A DNA stretch of 64,000 nucleotides, from assembly GCF_030272615.1 (NCBI RefSeq), contig NC_081412.1:344281870-344345869 (forward strand), written 5' to 3'. This document shows positions 10,947-23,293 of the stretch, piece by piece (the stretch's first letter is position 1; each line of letters begins with the position of its first letter). The position numbers were made by a program, and so were the translations under genes. The notes below the pieces were generated by a model. The model did not search any database and was not told where the DNA came from. It was given only the letters and a program-made list of their open reading frames with translations. Origin of the DNA: Cryptomeria japonica. Its lineage: Eukaryota > Streptophyta > Pinopsida > Cupressales > Cupressaceae.

Positions 10947-13900
10947 ATGAAGGTAATATCATGAAACATCAAAGGCCTAAATGGTCTCAACAAACAAGAT
11001 ATATTATGGAATCTCATTCGAGACCATAAGTCGGATATTATCCTGGTTCAGGAAACCAAAATGAGTAAGGAGAAAGTGGAGAATTTAAACTTCTTTAAAA
11101 GTGGAGGGGTCTGTGGTAGCAGCTTGAACGGGGCATCTGGTGGGGTGGCTATTTTCTGGAACAAGAAAATTATTTTAGGAGAAATGATTGATGAATATGG
11201 TAACATTATATCCATGAAAGTTAAAAGCATCTATGAAGGAAAGGAATGGGTGGTCACAAATATCTATTCCCCTTATTCCAAATCTGCTAGGAGCAAATTT
11301 TGGGATAAAATCCAACAGAAAAGAAGATCTTTCCCTAAGATAAGCTAGTTGTTGATGGGAGATTTCAACACTCCTCTGCAAGGTACTGATAAATCTGGAG
11401 GAACTCAAGCCCAACTAGACAGCAGATCTGATTTGATAGACTTCATCAATGTTAATGCTCTTATTGATATGGATCTTACTGGAGCTTCTTACACCTGGTC
11501 TAATTGTAGGGATGGTGAAGACCTCATTCAGGTAAGACTTGATAGATCCCTTATTACTAATGAGTGGATTCTTTCTCATAGATGCTCCCTATCAGTTGTC
11601 AATAGAATTGGTTTGGATCATTATCACATTGCCTTTGTTGTTGAGTCCATTAAGAGTAAATAAAGTTTCCCTTTCCGGTTTGAGAAAATGTGGATTTCTC
11701 ACCCCTCTCTTGAAAAATCCATTATCAACTGGTGGAATATTGATGTGAATGGAACAACCATGTACAAAGTTGCTAAAAAACTTAGAAACATCAAAGATAA
11801 CATTAAGATATGGAACAAGGTCTTTGGTGATATTTTTGACTCAAAGAAAAACCTGAAGGAGGAATTAGAACAGATCCAAAACTCTATACAGAAAGATGGC
11901 TATAAAAAGTATCCCAAAGCTAAGGAAGATGATGTATTAGTCAAACTTCACAACATCATCTCTAGGGAGGAAATCTATTGGAGGAAAAGATCTAGGGCTA
12001 TTTGGTTGGAGGCTGGGGACAGAAACACTAAAATTTTTCACATGACCTCTTTGAAACATAAAGCTACGAACAGAATTTCCAGATTAGTTACTGAGGATAA
12101 AATTCTTCTTAATGAGGATGATATTAGGGATGAAGTTGTTAGTTTCTTTTCTCAGCTCCTCACCGGTAGCAAGGATATTGATTATACCCAACAACAAGAT
12201 CTGGTTTACATCATCCCCAAGATTATTAATCCTAATAAGAATAAGACCCTTTCTGCTATACCCTCTGCTGGGGAAATTAAAAAATATGTCTTATCCTTTC
12301 AAGGGGATAAGGCTCTGAGACCTTATGGCTTCCCTATGTTTTTCTTCCAAGAATTTTGGCATATTGTGGGAAAAGACACAGTCAATGTGGTAAAAGAATT
12401 TTTTGGTTCAAGAAGAATCCTTAAGGAAATCAACTCCACTTTTATTGCCTTAATTCCTAAGGTGGGTGGGGTGGATTCAATGGGAAAATTTAGGCCAATA
12501 AGTCTATGTAACTCCTTCTATAAGATCATATCTAAAGTTTTGACTTCTAGAATTTTGGCTGTCCTCCCCTTCATCATCTTCGAGGAGCAAAAAGGTTTTG
12601 TTCTTGGCAGGCAGATTTTGGACTCTATCATTCTGGTGCATGAGAATATTCACTCCCTCAATGCTGCCAATAAAGAAGGATTTCTGATAAAGTTGGATTT
12701 GGTAAAAGCTTATGATAGAGTGGATTGGCAAGTTCTTTTCAGAATCATGGAGGCTTTTGGATTTGATGAGAAGATAATGAAAATTATCAGAGAGTTTATT
12801 TCCACTCCTATGTTTTCAATTCTCATTAATGGATCTCCTACTAGATTCTTTAAATCGTCGAGGGGGCTCAAACAAGGAGATCCCATATCTCCTATTCTTT
12901 TCACCATCTTGGCAAAGAGTATGAGCAGACTGATCAAACAAATGAAAGTGAATAAAATTATCAAAGGTCTTCAACCTTCCTCTGCTAATGTTTTTTGTTC
13001 TCACCAACAGTTTGTTGATGATACTATCTTAATGGGATATTCTTCTATTGGGGAGGTTGTTGCCTTTAAAGGTGCTCTTAATTCTTATTCTTTGGCTATT
13101 GGCTAGCAATTCAATTGGGACAAATCGGCTATATACTTCATGAACACTCCTATCATATGACAATAGAGAATTGCTAAAATTATTGGTTGCAAGGTGGAAA
13201 TGCTCCCCTCCACTTATCTGGGTCTCCCCTTGGGATTAGCTCCCCCAAACTCCCTCTGGAATATGTTAATTGACAAACTCAACATAAAACTTGTTGTCTA
13301 GAAAGGATCCATTTTATCTTAGGCTGGAAAGTTGTAGCTTCTTCAAGCTACTCTCCAGAATCTCCCTGTATATGCTCTCAGTCTATTTGGTATCCCGACT
13401 AAATTTGTTGAAGGATTAGAAAGAATCCAGAAGAGATTTCTCTGGTTAGGGGTTGAAGAAAAAAAGAGACTATCCTTGGTTGCTTGGGACAAAGTGTGTA
13501 AACCAAAGAGCACAGGAGGGCTTGGTATAAAAGCTCTAAAAACTTTTAATAAATCTCTCCTTGCTAAACAAATATGGAGAGCTTATGACATTAAGAAAGA
13601 TTGGAACCGGATCTAGTTTGACAAATATATTTAGAATCAGCCTCTCCAGGATCTCCTCAACTCTGAAGACATCCCTGTTGGGTCCTTCATTTGGAATAGT
13701 ATTATCAAATCCATAAAAGTGGCCAAAGCTGGAGCTGGATGGATCCTTGGAAAAGGTGACAAAATAAGGTTTTGGGAGGATCCTTGGATGAACAATGAAC
13801 CTCTCTTTGATCAAGGTAGCAGTCAATTTATTGAGGAATGTAAAAGGAGGTTTGGGTCTATGGTGTGTGACTACTGGAAGGAGAACAAATGGGTTAGGCT

Positions 13901-15068
13901 TGATGTTATATATGCTAGATTTTTCCTGCTCCAGCAGGAGCTGTTGTCCTTTTCTATTAACAAAGATTATGATGATGTTTTCCTCTGGAAGAGTAATCCA
14001 AGATGTGAATTTACGGTTGCTTCTGCCTACAAAAACACTTTCACTCAGATCCGTAACCCTATATAGGGCAAAGTTTGGAACATAATTCTTATCCCTAAAG
14101 TCAATATGTTTCTTTGGATTGCTACTTACAATAGGATCCTTACTATTGACAACTTGGTCCGAAGAGGTTTTATGTTCCCTAACAGGTGTGAGCTATGCTA
14201 GAAAGAGGAAGAATTAGTTGATCATCTGTTCTTCCATTGTTCCTTCACTTGGGAAATCTGGAGTAAGTTTTGGGTGAATTGGAAAGTTGATTGGGTCATG
14301 CACAAGAGTCTCAAGGAAATTATTTGGCAATGGACCTTCCCCACCAAATTTCCTCTTATCAAGAACCTTTGGTCCCTAATTCTCCCCATGACTTGCTAGG
14401 GAATCTGGAAAGAGAGAAATAATAAAATATTTAGGGAAGCTAAGTGCACCTCTTAGGTGGTCTTTGAAAAAGTTTGCAAGGCTATAAAAGAAAACATAAA
14501 TATTCCTCACAGGAACAATAAACAATGGTTTTTTACTGATATGAATGAAATTGAAAAAGGCATCCTTACTGAATGGAACTTAATCCAGAAAGTTTGTAGA
14601 TCTGACAATAAGACTAGGAGAGATAATATTGTTTGGTGATTTCTTGATCATGAATGGATAAAGGTGAATTTTGATGGGGCGGCTAAAGGCAACCCTGGGA
14701 AGTCCAGTGGTGGAGGAGTCATCAGAAATGCTCAAGGTGTCTGTATTGCTGCTATTGCTTCTCCTTTCGGGTTCCAAAATAATCATGTGGCTGAAGCTTA
14801 GGCTATGCTAAAAATCCTCTAGCTTGCTCAGGGATTCAAATTTAAGAAAAATTCACTGGAAGGGGACTCCCTCAACATCATCCAGGCTCTTAAAGGTACT
14901 AGTTCGGTATCTTGGAATATTACTAATTTAGTTGAAAGTGCTAAAAAGTTATTAAATGACTATGTTAGTATTCTCATAACTCACACTCTAAGGGAAGGCA
15001 ATAAGGTTGTAGACCTCTTAGCTAATGAATTGTCAGTTAATGATTGCTTTTAGGCATCGGTTTTATGA
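10947..15068 (+). pseudogene. LINE ORF2: AP endonuclease, reverse transcriptase, zf-RVT, RNase H
   Basis: ATG at 10947 begins MKVIS, the usual plant L1 ORF2 start. Endonuclease motifs: VQETK, VTNIYSP, LMGDFNTPL, YTWSN, VRLDRSL. The usual SDH motif reads LDHYHI. RT motifs: FRPISLCN, LDLVKAYDRVDW, GLKQGDPISPILF and the catalytic box FVDDT. Then GNKIRFWEDPW-type and CELC...HLFFHC zinc-finger remnants, and an RNase H domain (VNFDGAAKGNPG, EGDSL, THTLREGNKVVDLLAN). All of it stays in one frame for 4.1 kb. It is broken only by stops, which are TAG or TGA. It drives target-primed reverse transcription. Confidence 0.92.
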
Positions 15069-15204
15069 TCATATGTATGATGGGGATTATAATAATAAGC
15101 GTAAGTTTTGTGCGGCCATTATTATTATCTTTAAAACCATGGACGGGACTCTGTTTTGTTATTCCAGAATTTTGCTCAAGAACTTGTGGTTAAATCTATA
15201 GATT

Positions 15205-16857
15205 ATGAGATACACCTTTGGGTACTTTGACGTGTTGTTCAATATGGGAGGTAACTTAAATAGGAATGAGCCCTCTTGCTATGAAAATTGAAAGAGTGAG
15301 CGGAAAGTGTGGAGGAGGCTTCATAGATATGGATTCACCGACTATATGGAAAAGTTGCATTGAAGTAGAAATTCGGTGTCTCATGGCTTTGCTAGGGGCT
15401 GGAACAACAACAGAGTCACCTTGTTTGGGGAGACCTGGAATATTGATGAGGATTTGGTTGTAGAGGTCATAGATCTTCAGAAGGAGGGCACTAAATTCTA
15501 TAGAGACCAGAAGTATGCTGCTGAAGCGATTAAAAACTTCCTGAAATCTAAGGATGAGAAGGTTCAGCTTGCCAAGAAAGACAACATCTCCTACTACCTT
15601 CCCCAGTAGGTAAAGTCATTTTGGTAGAAAGTGTTAAGGGTTTTGATGGAATTCCTTACTGTTGATGGTAGATTTACTAAAATCTACAACTATCATTTTG
15701 CAATTCTTAATCATTTCTGCCATGGGGTTAAGATTTCCCTACCCTTTTACTTAGCTTCTTCTCTGAATGAGATTTTGGCTAACCATGCCAAAAAGCCGAA
15801 TTCTTACCCCATAGCCCATCAAGGGCTTATTTTTCTCATTTATGAATATCTGAAGGAAAAATCTAGGGCTAGCAAGGATGATTACTTGGTAACTAATGCA
15901 CATGTTTCTGAGAGCTGTAATGATTCTGAGTCTGATGATGACCAGTCTAGTTCCCCTACCCATAAAAAATGGAGAGCTGATATTGATAATGTGGAAATGA
16001 AGGTGCATTATGATTTGGAGGAGGAAAAGGGGAAGGATATTGAGACAAAAATGGAGAGTGAGAAGGAAGAGAACACTAGAGAAGAGGAGGAAGGGAAAAA
16101 ATATGTTAATTCTGAAAACCCTTATTCTAACCCTATGCGTTCAGATAATAGGAATGTCGCCCTGAACTCTATGGAGGAAGACAACCCTAATTCTGTGAGC
16201 ACTGAGCAGGGTAGGGATTCGGCAAACACTATTTTGAATACTGCCCGAAATTGCACACTGGAGTCTTTCAATCTCCAGAAGTGGGTTATTCACAACATAA
16301 CAAGCATTCAGAGCAAATAGAGGGACCTGGAAAATAAGATACACAATTTGATTAAGGAAACAAATTTGGGGAAAAAGAGTGAGGAGATGGAAACCAGTGA
16401 AGCTGAGGAGGAAATTGAGATGCAGGATTGGTCGGAAAAAGACCTGATAAAAGGGGATTTGAAACATCTGGAGGATGTTATCAGAATTGTAAAAGAAAAG
16501 GCTGAGGTAGATAAAGATAACATCATCACTTGGGTTGCTCAAACTAAGAAGGCTTTAAAAAGCTTCATGAACCATAGTCTTGAGGTCTTAAGAGTTTTGT
16601 CACATAATATGAATGCCTTGGTCGATCACTTAGAGAGGAAAAATCAAGATAAGAACTTGGTAATCATTGAAGATGTACCAACCTCCAGCTCCACCCATCA
16701 AATCTCTAGGTGAAGGACCAGGAAGACCACCACTGATATGGAGACCAAAATGAAAGACATCCATCTGAAACAAGAGAGAAATGATCTGAGAGAAGCCGCT
16801 AAGGCCATGATGCTTTTGGTTCAGAATGTTGAGGAGTCTATAAAAGTTTTCATTTGA
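15205..16857 (+). pseudogene. LINE ORF3, unrecognised protein of about 550 codons
   Basis: A third frame, beginning about 135 bp after ORF2 ends, with ATG at 15205 and TGA at 16855; in-frame stops occur near 15277, 15361, 15607, 15625, 16318 and 16711. The N-terminal part has a conserved-looking region: ARGWNNNRVTLFGETWNIDE, KFYRDQKYAAEAIKNF, GRFTKIYNYHFAILNHF, SLPFYLASSLNEI, YPIAHQGLIFLIYEYL. An acidic Ser/Glu-rich middle follows, then a coiled-coil-like C-terminus. It lies inside the target duplications, so it moved with the LINE. I do not recognise the family. The helical part resembles in style the plant transposon protein domains found in LTR elements. It could be a captured gene. Confidence 0.7.
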
Positions 16858-17052
16858 AATGTAATGTTGGGTTTTGGATGCCAATTTCTTGTTGGCTCCT
16901 TGTTGTCCTTTTGTCCTAGCTGCTGGTTTTTGTCCTGGTCTTTTGCAGTTGTTTTGTCTTGGTCTTATCTTCTCTTATTTCTTTCTTGCTCATCTTCTGT
17001 ATTGTAAGCGGGTTTCGGGTCCCTTAAAACCTGATTTTCGTTAATAAAAAAT
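16858..17052 (+). other. LINE 3' UTR and short A-rich tail
   Basis: Pyrimidine-rich (TTGTCCTTTTGTCC, TCTTCTCTTATTTC) and ending with GTTAATAAAAAAT directly before the right target duplication. The tail is short for an L1 element. Confidence 0.75.
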
Positions 17053-17063
17053 AAGGGTCATCT
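17053..17063. repeat. Right target-site duplication of the LINE
   Basis: AAGGGTCATCT, identical to 9237-9247. Confidence 0.9.
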
Positions 17064-19680
17064 CCTTTCTTAAATATTCGGACATGAAGTTTTAAAAGAT
17101 CCTGAATTCATTAATTTTCAACATCGCCCTACAGTGATTCTTTACCTTTGGTTGGGTAGAGATTTCACTATTTGTGCCTTGTTAACCCAAAATCTATCAA
17201 TTTCTATATCTCACACATTAACAAAATCTAATTCATTCTAGACACCTAGTTGATCATATGACAAGTGAAAAATCTAAAACTCTGATTCAACACTATTGTA
17301 ATCATCATACCCAAGTAGGTTTCATTACTTACAAGTCAAGGCAAGAAAATAAAAATAAAAAAGTGTTATGCCAATATCCATCTCAAGGAAAAAGAGAAAT
17401 GATATATAACTGAAATATCACTCATACAAGTGCGACAAAAAATCTTGACTATGGTAACATGCAAATAACTCCATCAAGGCTATCGATGCCTGCTGGCAAT
17501 GGAAAAATATTTGAGAGATTAAGGTGTATAACCTCGCTGGAGCCCTTAAATCTTGCTGGTAGTGAGGCTCTATCCATGATCCTTTTGAAGTTAGAATAAT
17601 CCATGTAGCTAGTCATATAGGATGCCAAGGATCTTTAGTGAACACAAGAGCTGAAATTAACTTACTTGCACACACATGGGCAAAAGAAGATCAAAGTTTT
17701 GAGAATCAATGGGGAAGTTTTTTGTGTCTCCATTTGCAAAACCTAGTCACTAAGTGTGTTAATTTGTATGATCCAAGGGATCTTGAGGATCGATTGATCA
17801 CTTATCTATGAAATGTTTTGCACCTCCAATTGAATTGGCATATTACAAAATGCTAAACAAACACAGTCATCCTTGTTCAAATAGGAACTTCATCTTCATC
17901 TTGCATATTGCATTAGCATAAGTTCATGCTTAAATATCATTGTATTCATGAGCATTTTGTTAGTCATCATATCATATCAGATTTGCATAATGGGGGCATA
18001 ATTGAAAAAATCCTAAAAATCAGATAAAGTCCTGAAAAAAAACTCCTAAAAATCATAAAAGGTAAAATATCCTAAAAAGCATAAACGGATCCTGAACAAA
18101 TACCAAAAACATTTGAAAAAAGTCGTGAAAAACTTAAACATCAAAAAACAACAAAATCAAAATATAAAAAAACATTCAAATACGATCCTGAAAAAATCAA
18201 CCAAAAACATTCACATATGATCCACAAAATCCAAAAACATCAAAAATCAATCAATTGGAAAACTTGCAATAAAATGTCTCGCCAGAAACAAATACCCTAG
18301 CAGACATCCAGCAAACACTTTGCACAAAGTTCAACAAAGGATATAACTATCTTATAAAAATCTACAACCAAACTGATCAAACTGTCTTATCAATTGTATC
18401 AATATACATATTAGCGTGATCATTATCTTGTCTTAAAAAAAAGAGGATACACTCAAAATCAGACAAATCAGTCTTAAACAGGGTCCACAATTTTCTGAGA
18501 TCAGACATTATCAATAATCACATCAAACAAATCAAAGCAAAGGCACAGTCAGTATAGCTGCTAAGTTTTGTCTAATTTGGTTTTATCTTTTATCAATTGG
18601 CAAAGATCATGTTTCTATGTTATTCAAGGTTGTCCAAAAGTGACTAGAGGAGCTATGATGGGCATGATTCTTTTCTTTGTTTTTTGTTTGTGGTGTGAAC
18701 CAATGAAGTTTTGGGGAAATGGTTTTATGGGTGTCTGTGATAAGAGCGTTCAATATTTGAACACCACACATACCTCCACTCCTAGCATCATTCTCAGAAT
18801 GGAGGGTTCACTCCTTGTCTACTGCGTGTTTGTTCTTGCAATGAGATATATTTACGTTTTGGATCTTTATACCCTGATGTACACAACTTAATTGTTACAT
18901 AATAAGGATCAATGATGAATACATTTTGCACTATGAATAAAGACACAAAGGATCATTAATCATCAATCATATCATTTCATCATGCTGATTGTATCAATCA
19001 AGATCATTCTTCAATTAAGTATCTTTTTCATGGATTGATCTAATTTTTCTTTCTCATCATTCTATCATTTAACATCACCTCTCTCTCATCAATTTTTCAT
19101 CCTACTAACATTTCTTCTAAATTAATTGAGTCAAAAGGGTAAAGCAATATTTTGGCACATTTGAAACAAAAAGAATAGTGGCATTCATTTAATTGCATTC
19201 ATTATCATCTAGATTCAGTTAGTTGCATTGCATTGATTCATTTAGTTGTATTATCATCTAGATTCATTGTAGTAGCATTATTAATTGAAATCATTTAGTT
19301 GCATTATAATTAATTTTAAATTCATTATCATTGAACCATTTACACACATTCATATAGTTGCATTTAGTTTTAGTCACATGCAGTATTGCATCAAACATCA
19401 TTTATATTAATTATCATTTTAATAGAATTTTCATTATCATTTAATCACATAAATATTGCATTCATGCATCAAAATACACATAAAATCACACATCACATAG
19501 AACTGCATCATATAAAACTACATCACATAGAAGCATGCATCACATAGAAAGCATAAGTAAAATCATATAGACTGCATAATATAAATATGCATCATCAATA
19601 GAACATAAAGCATATAAAACTACATATCATATAACTCAAAAATGATAATGTGTTAGAATATACAACAAAGGCCCAATGGC
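17064..19680 (+). other. Noncoding 3' region of element A (first 1.6 kb shared with element B)
   Basis: From CTCCTTTCTTA onward to about 18630 this matches 61880-63458 at high similarity with scattered changes. It includes an A-rich array at about 17990-18260, built of degenerate CCTAAAAATCATAAA and GATCCTGAAAAAATC words. From 18640 to 19680 it is AT-rich with TTAGTTGCATT and CATCACATAGAA word repeats. The open frame at 18568-18891 has no recognisable content. I see no gene here. Confidence 0.65.
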
Positions 19681-19689
19681 TCAAATAAC

Positions 19690-22102
19690 ATCTCAATAAG
19701 TGTCAACCAACACTGTCCCTATCACTTAGAGGATCCTGCCTACTAGATCCTACCTCAAGATGTCTTGATGGTTCTTGAGGTGGACCCATGGCACCCATGG
19801 TGCTAGTATCTTGACTAGTGGATATGCTCAATCTCCTCCCCAAAACATATGTCTTGTAGCTCGACACTTGCTATCCCTCGAGAACAACTCACTCGTACTC
19901 ATGAGGCCAATATGTGCACTCCTAAACTAAATGAATAAGTTGATCATCTCTAGACCCCGTGGCTAGATCAAGATATTTCTCATGTGCATCCCTAATCAAT
20001 CTATCTCTCTGCATAACCTCATCACACTCTCTCCAAAGATGATCACTCTCCTATATCCATGTCTGCCACTCCTGCAAAAGCACAACCCAGTCATCCTGCC
20101 TCCCCTGCCACTCCCTCGCTAGAGAATCCTCTAGGCTCCATATACGTGCTCTCAAGACCTACGGATCATTTTCATCATCAAACCTTCCCTATGAACCTTC
20201 CTCTACAGTAGGAGCATCCTCCAACTTTGACATATCACTATCATGTGAGCTCTCCCCCTCATCTCCCTCGATGTCAGATGATCTAGAAGATGAACCATCA
20301 TCCTCGCTACCAGACTCGGTGTCTCCATCAATGTCTACATCCTCCTCCTCCTCCTCACTCACTATAGCAATGGCTGCAACCCATCCTCCTCTCCCCCTCC
20401 CTCCCTATGGCCTTTGGTGTCGAATCTTCTATGGTGAGATACGAATGGTAGGATCTGTCAAAGGAACAAGTCTACATAGAAACCACCAACCATCATACTA
20501 AGTTGTAGTCCCTAGATCCACCGTCTCAGCTTCCCAACCCCACTGGGATGAAGAGAATCAAACTCAATTATCACAACATGAGCTGAATGCAAGCACCCCA
20601 ATCTCCAATTTCTTGACATGTCTGAGAAAAATAGGTTGCGACATCTGGTATGCCCTATATCTCTCCAAATTGTTGAGGTACGTATCCTGGAAGATGAATA
20701 TCAATGATCCTACTCTGACCCACGTCGTGACCAATCAAGTACCTCTATTGTCTACAATAAGGCAAGTGTTGTGCATGATCGATCCAACTGGGGCAACCAA
20801 GGTAAGTCCTCCATGTAAAGTACTACAAGATATCAAGATGATGTCTCCATTATAGGGTGTTCCCTAAACCCTGAGCCTAATCCCTGTTGTATATCTGTAT
20901 GCATATGGTTGTTCATCCTGAAGCTTTACATGATCAACCAATCAAGAAATGGCTAAATGCTCCCATTCCCAAACCTTGAGTAGTGTAACCCCACATAAAA
21001 TAGATCTCTATTTGAGATACACAATGTCATGCATCTGATGATACAAAGTGGCAAGCAGACAAGAACCCCATGTGAACACCAAACTGTGCACAATCATGTC
21101 ATACATAACCCTACCTCAGACAACTGGGAACCCATGTATCCTCCTATCAGGAATAAGTATACATGCTACTATACTAAATAATATGATGGTAAGTTCATCA
21201 CAATCCATCACCTCCCAAGGTATCTCATATCGGCCTCTCATCTACAACTCCTCCTATGTACACTCACGGAGCTCGCACATGTTGTCTATCCCTACTTTGC
21301 AATCATATATCACCTTGGCACCATGAATAGGAATGTGCAAGATGTGCCATACATCTTCCAAAGTGATTGATGCCTCTCCAGTAGGTAAATGGAATGAACA
21401 CATCTCTGAATGCTAGTGCTCAACCAATGTTGTGATCATGGCCCTGTTGGTCGTAACCTTAGGCAAGTGCAATACATGATACAAACCAACACGTTGGATC
21501 AAGGAAACATCCTTGGCACTCAACTCGGATCGAAGATCAAGACCATCAGACCTCTTCTATCTACATACCAACACATGAAGATTCTCCTGCAAGTGAAAAC
21601 AAGAAAAAAGTCAGACAAAGTATTTGTATGACAAATTTCATATCACACATGTTGAAAAAATCAACATAATCAACAAATGTGAATCATTGAAGTCAAATGC
21701 ATATCATTTGGAGCAAATGCAAATCAATAATGACAAATGCAAATTACTAAAGATAGATGCGCATTATTAAACACAAATGCAAATTATTTATCACAAATAT
21801 GAATTAATAAGTACAAATACTAGATATCTAAACAATTGTGCATCAATTAAAACAATTGTGCATTACTAAAGACAAATGCGAAGAAATCAACATGCAATTG
21901 TGCATTACTAAAGACAAATGCGAAGAAATCAACATGCAATTGTGCACTACTTAACAAATTTTGCTTTGACTAATTTGGAAAATCAATAACAGGTAAAAAT
22001 GAGCAAATATTTCAGAATACGTACCATTCCTCCAGTCCCGAGTGGTCTTTGGTATGACCGGACTCAATCAGATAAGTGAAATTGCATTTGAAAGTCGGCC
22101 AT
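19690..22102 (-). pseudogene. Antisense PMD (plant mobile domain) gene, two exons
   Basis: Exon 1 starts with ATG at 22102 (MADFQMQFHLSD). The donor GTACGT (22024) and acceptor TTCACTTGCAG (to 21597) bound a 428-bp intron. Exon 2 carries the PMD signature LYHVLHLPKVTTNRAMITTL, then HSEMCSFHLPTGEASITLEDVW and HIPIHGAKV, followed by MHDIVYL and EWEHLA segments. The C-terminus is acidic and Ser-rich. Several in-frame stops show it is dead. PMD proteins occur both in host genes (MAIL1-like) and in transposons. The position, antisense between integrase and the 3' LTR, matches the aORF of Tat-lineage gypsy elements. The 3' end is approximate. Confidence 0.82.
21661..21960. repeat. Short-word minisatellite in the PMD intron
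   Basis: Repeats of GACAAATGCAAATTACTAAA-like words. Near 21860-21950 a longer unit of about 45 bp (ATTGTGCATTACTAAAGACA with AATGCGAAGAAATCAACATG) is present in two nearly identical copies. Confidence 0.75.
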
Positions 22103-22194
22103 GATGCTCGCAAAGTCGTAGGAAAGCTCAAAAATCAAAAGGAACTCCAAGAACTCAAATGAATGCAAATGAGCCAATGAAAGAGATAAATCAC

Positions 22195-22202
22195 TATTTA
22201 TA
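22195..22202 (-). promoter_or_regulatory. TATA box of the antisense PMD gene
   Basis: TATAAATA on the - strand, about 93 bp upstream of the ATG at 22102. This is a plausible core promoter showing that the antisense gene had its own transcription unit. No upstream elements are identified. Confidence 0.5.
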
Positions 22203-22265
22203 GCTCAAAATTAGGGTTTTTACCACTCCGACGGTCGTGGTCCCCCTGAACTTCAATGCACTTGT

Positions 22266-23076
22266 TGTTAGGAAATTCACAGATACTGAGAGGGGGGGTG
22301 AATTAGTATCTAACTGGTAATTACAATTTCTCAACTTAAAACATGCAGAACATATTGTAACAATGTATCGGTATGCAAGAAATAATGCAATAAATAGAAA
22401 TGAAAGAGACCACATGAAAATCACACCATAACACAATGATTTAATGAGGAAACCCAGTGTGGGAAAAACCTCAATGGGATTTGTGACCCACAATATTCAC
22501 TTACTGGCCAATAAGAGAATATTACTTACAATAGGGGCCTGCACATGCAGGAAGGCCAACTACCTAGAGCTCACTACTCAAATGGGAAGTTTCACTGACT
22601 TACAATGTGGATTATGCAAATCCAATAACTTGTATTGTTTTACAATAGCATCTTCAATGCTAGATTCAGTACCGGTTCCTACTATGTTCTTTACATATAC
22701 CCCTTAACCTATATTTCGCATAATAGGTCTACTTAATCTTTTTTCCTTACTTTTTCGCTTACATCACTTCCTTACTTACAAAATGTCTACAATGATCTCT
22801 TTTATATATAAGAGTCATTTTCAATGATATCAATTCAGCTTACAAATTTTTTCAAATAATAAACAAAATATAATATATGAAAAATCCTGTCGGCCTCTGT
22901 GCCGGTATACTTCCTTTCTCTGTGTCAGTGCCGGTGTTCTAAGTGTGTTCTATTGATGCCGGTGTAATGCCTTGCCGGTGTAGTGCCTTGCCGGTGCCAT
23001 AGGATTGTAAGGTTGCCATCAATGACAAAACCTTCAATCACATACAATGTCTCATTGGAGTGTGCATATGCCAACA
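22266..23076 (-). repeat. Solo LTR of the D-like family, with 5-bp TSD
   Basis: Begins TGTTAGG and ends CCAACA on the + strand, flanked by CTTGT at 22261-22265 and 23077-23081. It contains the family blocks GAGGGGGGGTGAATTAG, TGGGATTTGTGACCCACA and the hairpin CCTGCACATGCAGG (22538-22551). Near its right end a TGCCGGTGTAATGCCT-type 16-bp unit is repeated. No internal region is left, so it probably arose by LTR-LTR recombination. Confidence 0.9.
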
Positions 23077-23280
23077 CTTGTAGGCAAATCAAATAGACTC
23101 AAAATCACGCAAAACTTGACCCGATTGCTCACTAGCATGGTATCAAAAAAATGGTCTCAATTTCATAATTTTTTGACCACTTTTTATGAGGGGGCATATT
23201 TACACCCTAAAGCGTTGTCAAGGCATACTGGGACAATTTTTTTCATTTTCTTTGAAACAATGTCGTTTCGATATTGTCTC

Positions 23281-23293
23281 AAAGAGGGGCAAA
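23281..23293 (+). other. Polypurine tract of element A
   Basis: AAAGAGGGGCAAA sits immediately before the LTR start TGTAGACACC. It sets the + orientation of A. Confidence 0.75.

Larger units (their letters stand above)
9248..17052 (+). mobile_element. L1-type LINE with three ORFs, apparently full length
   Basis: Flanked by an 11-bp direct repeat. ORF1 (DUF4283-like), ORF2 (endonuclease, RT, zinc finger, RNase H) and an extra ORF3, then a pyrimidine-rich 3' UTR ending TTCGTTAATAAAAAAT. The total length is 7,805 bp. ORF2 is free of frameshifts but has many stop codons. It inserted in the noncoding 3' region of element A. Confidence 0.9.

Noticed and set aside
20271-21631. + strand frames of 70-90 codons in the PMD region
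   Set aside because: They are antisense to the PMD exon, which has the recognisable domain and splice sites.
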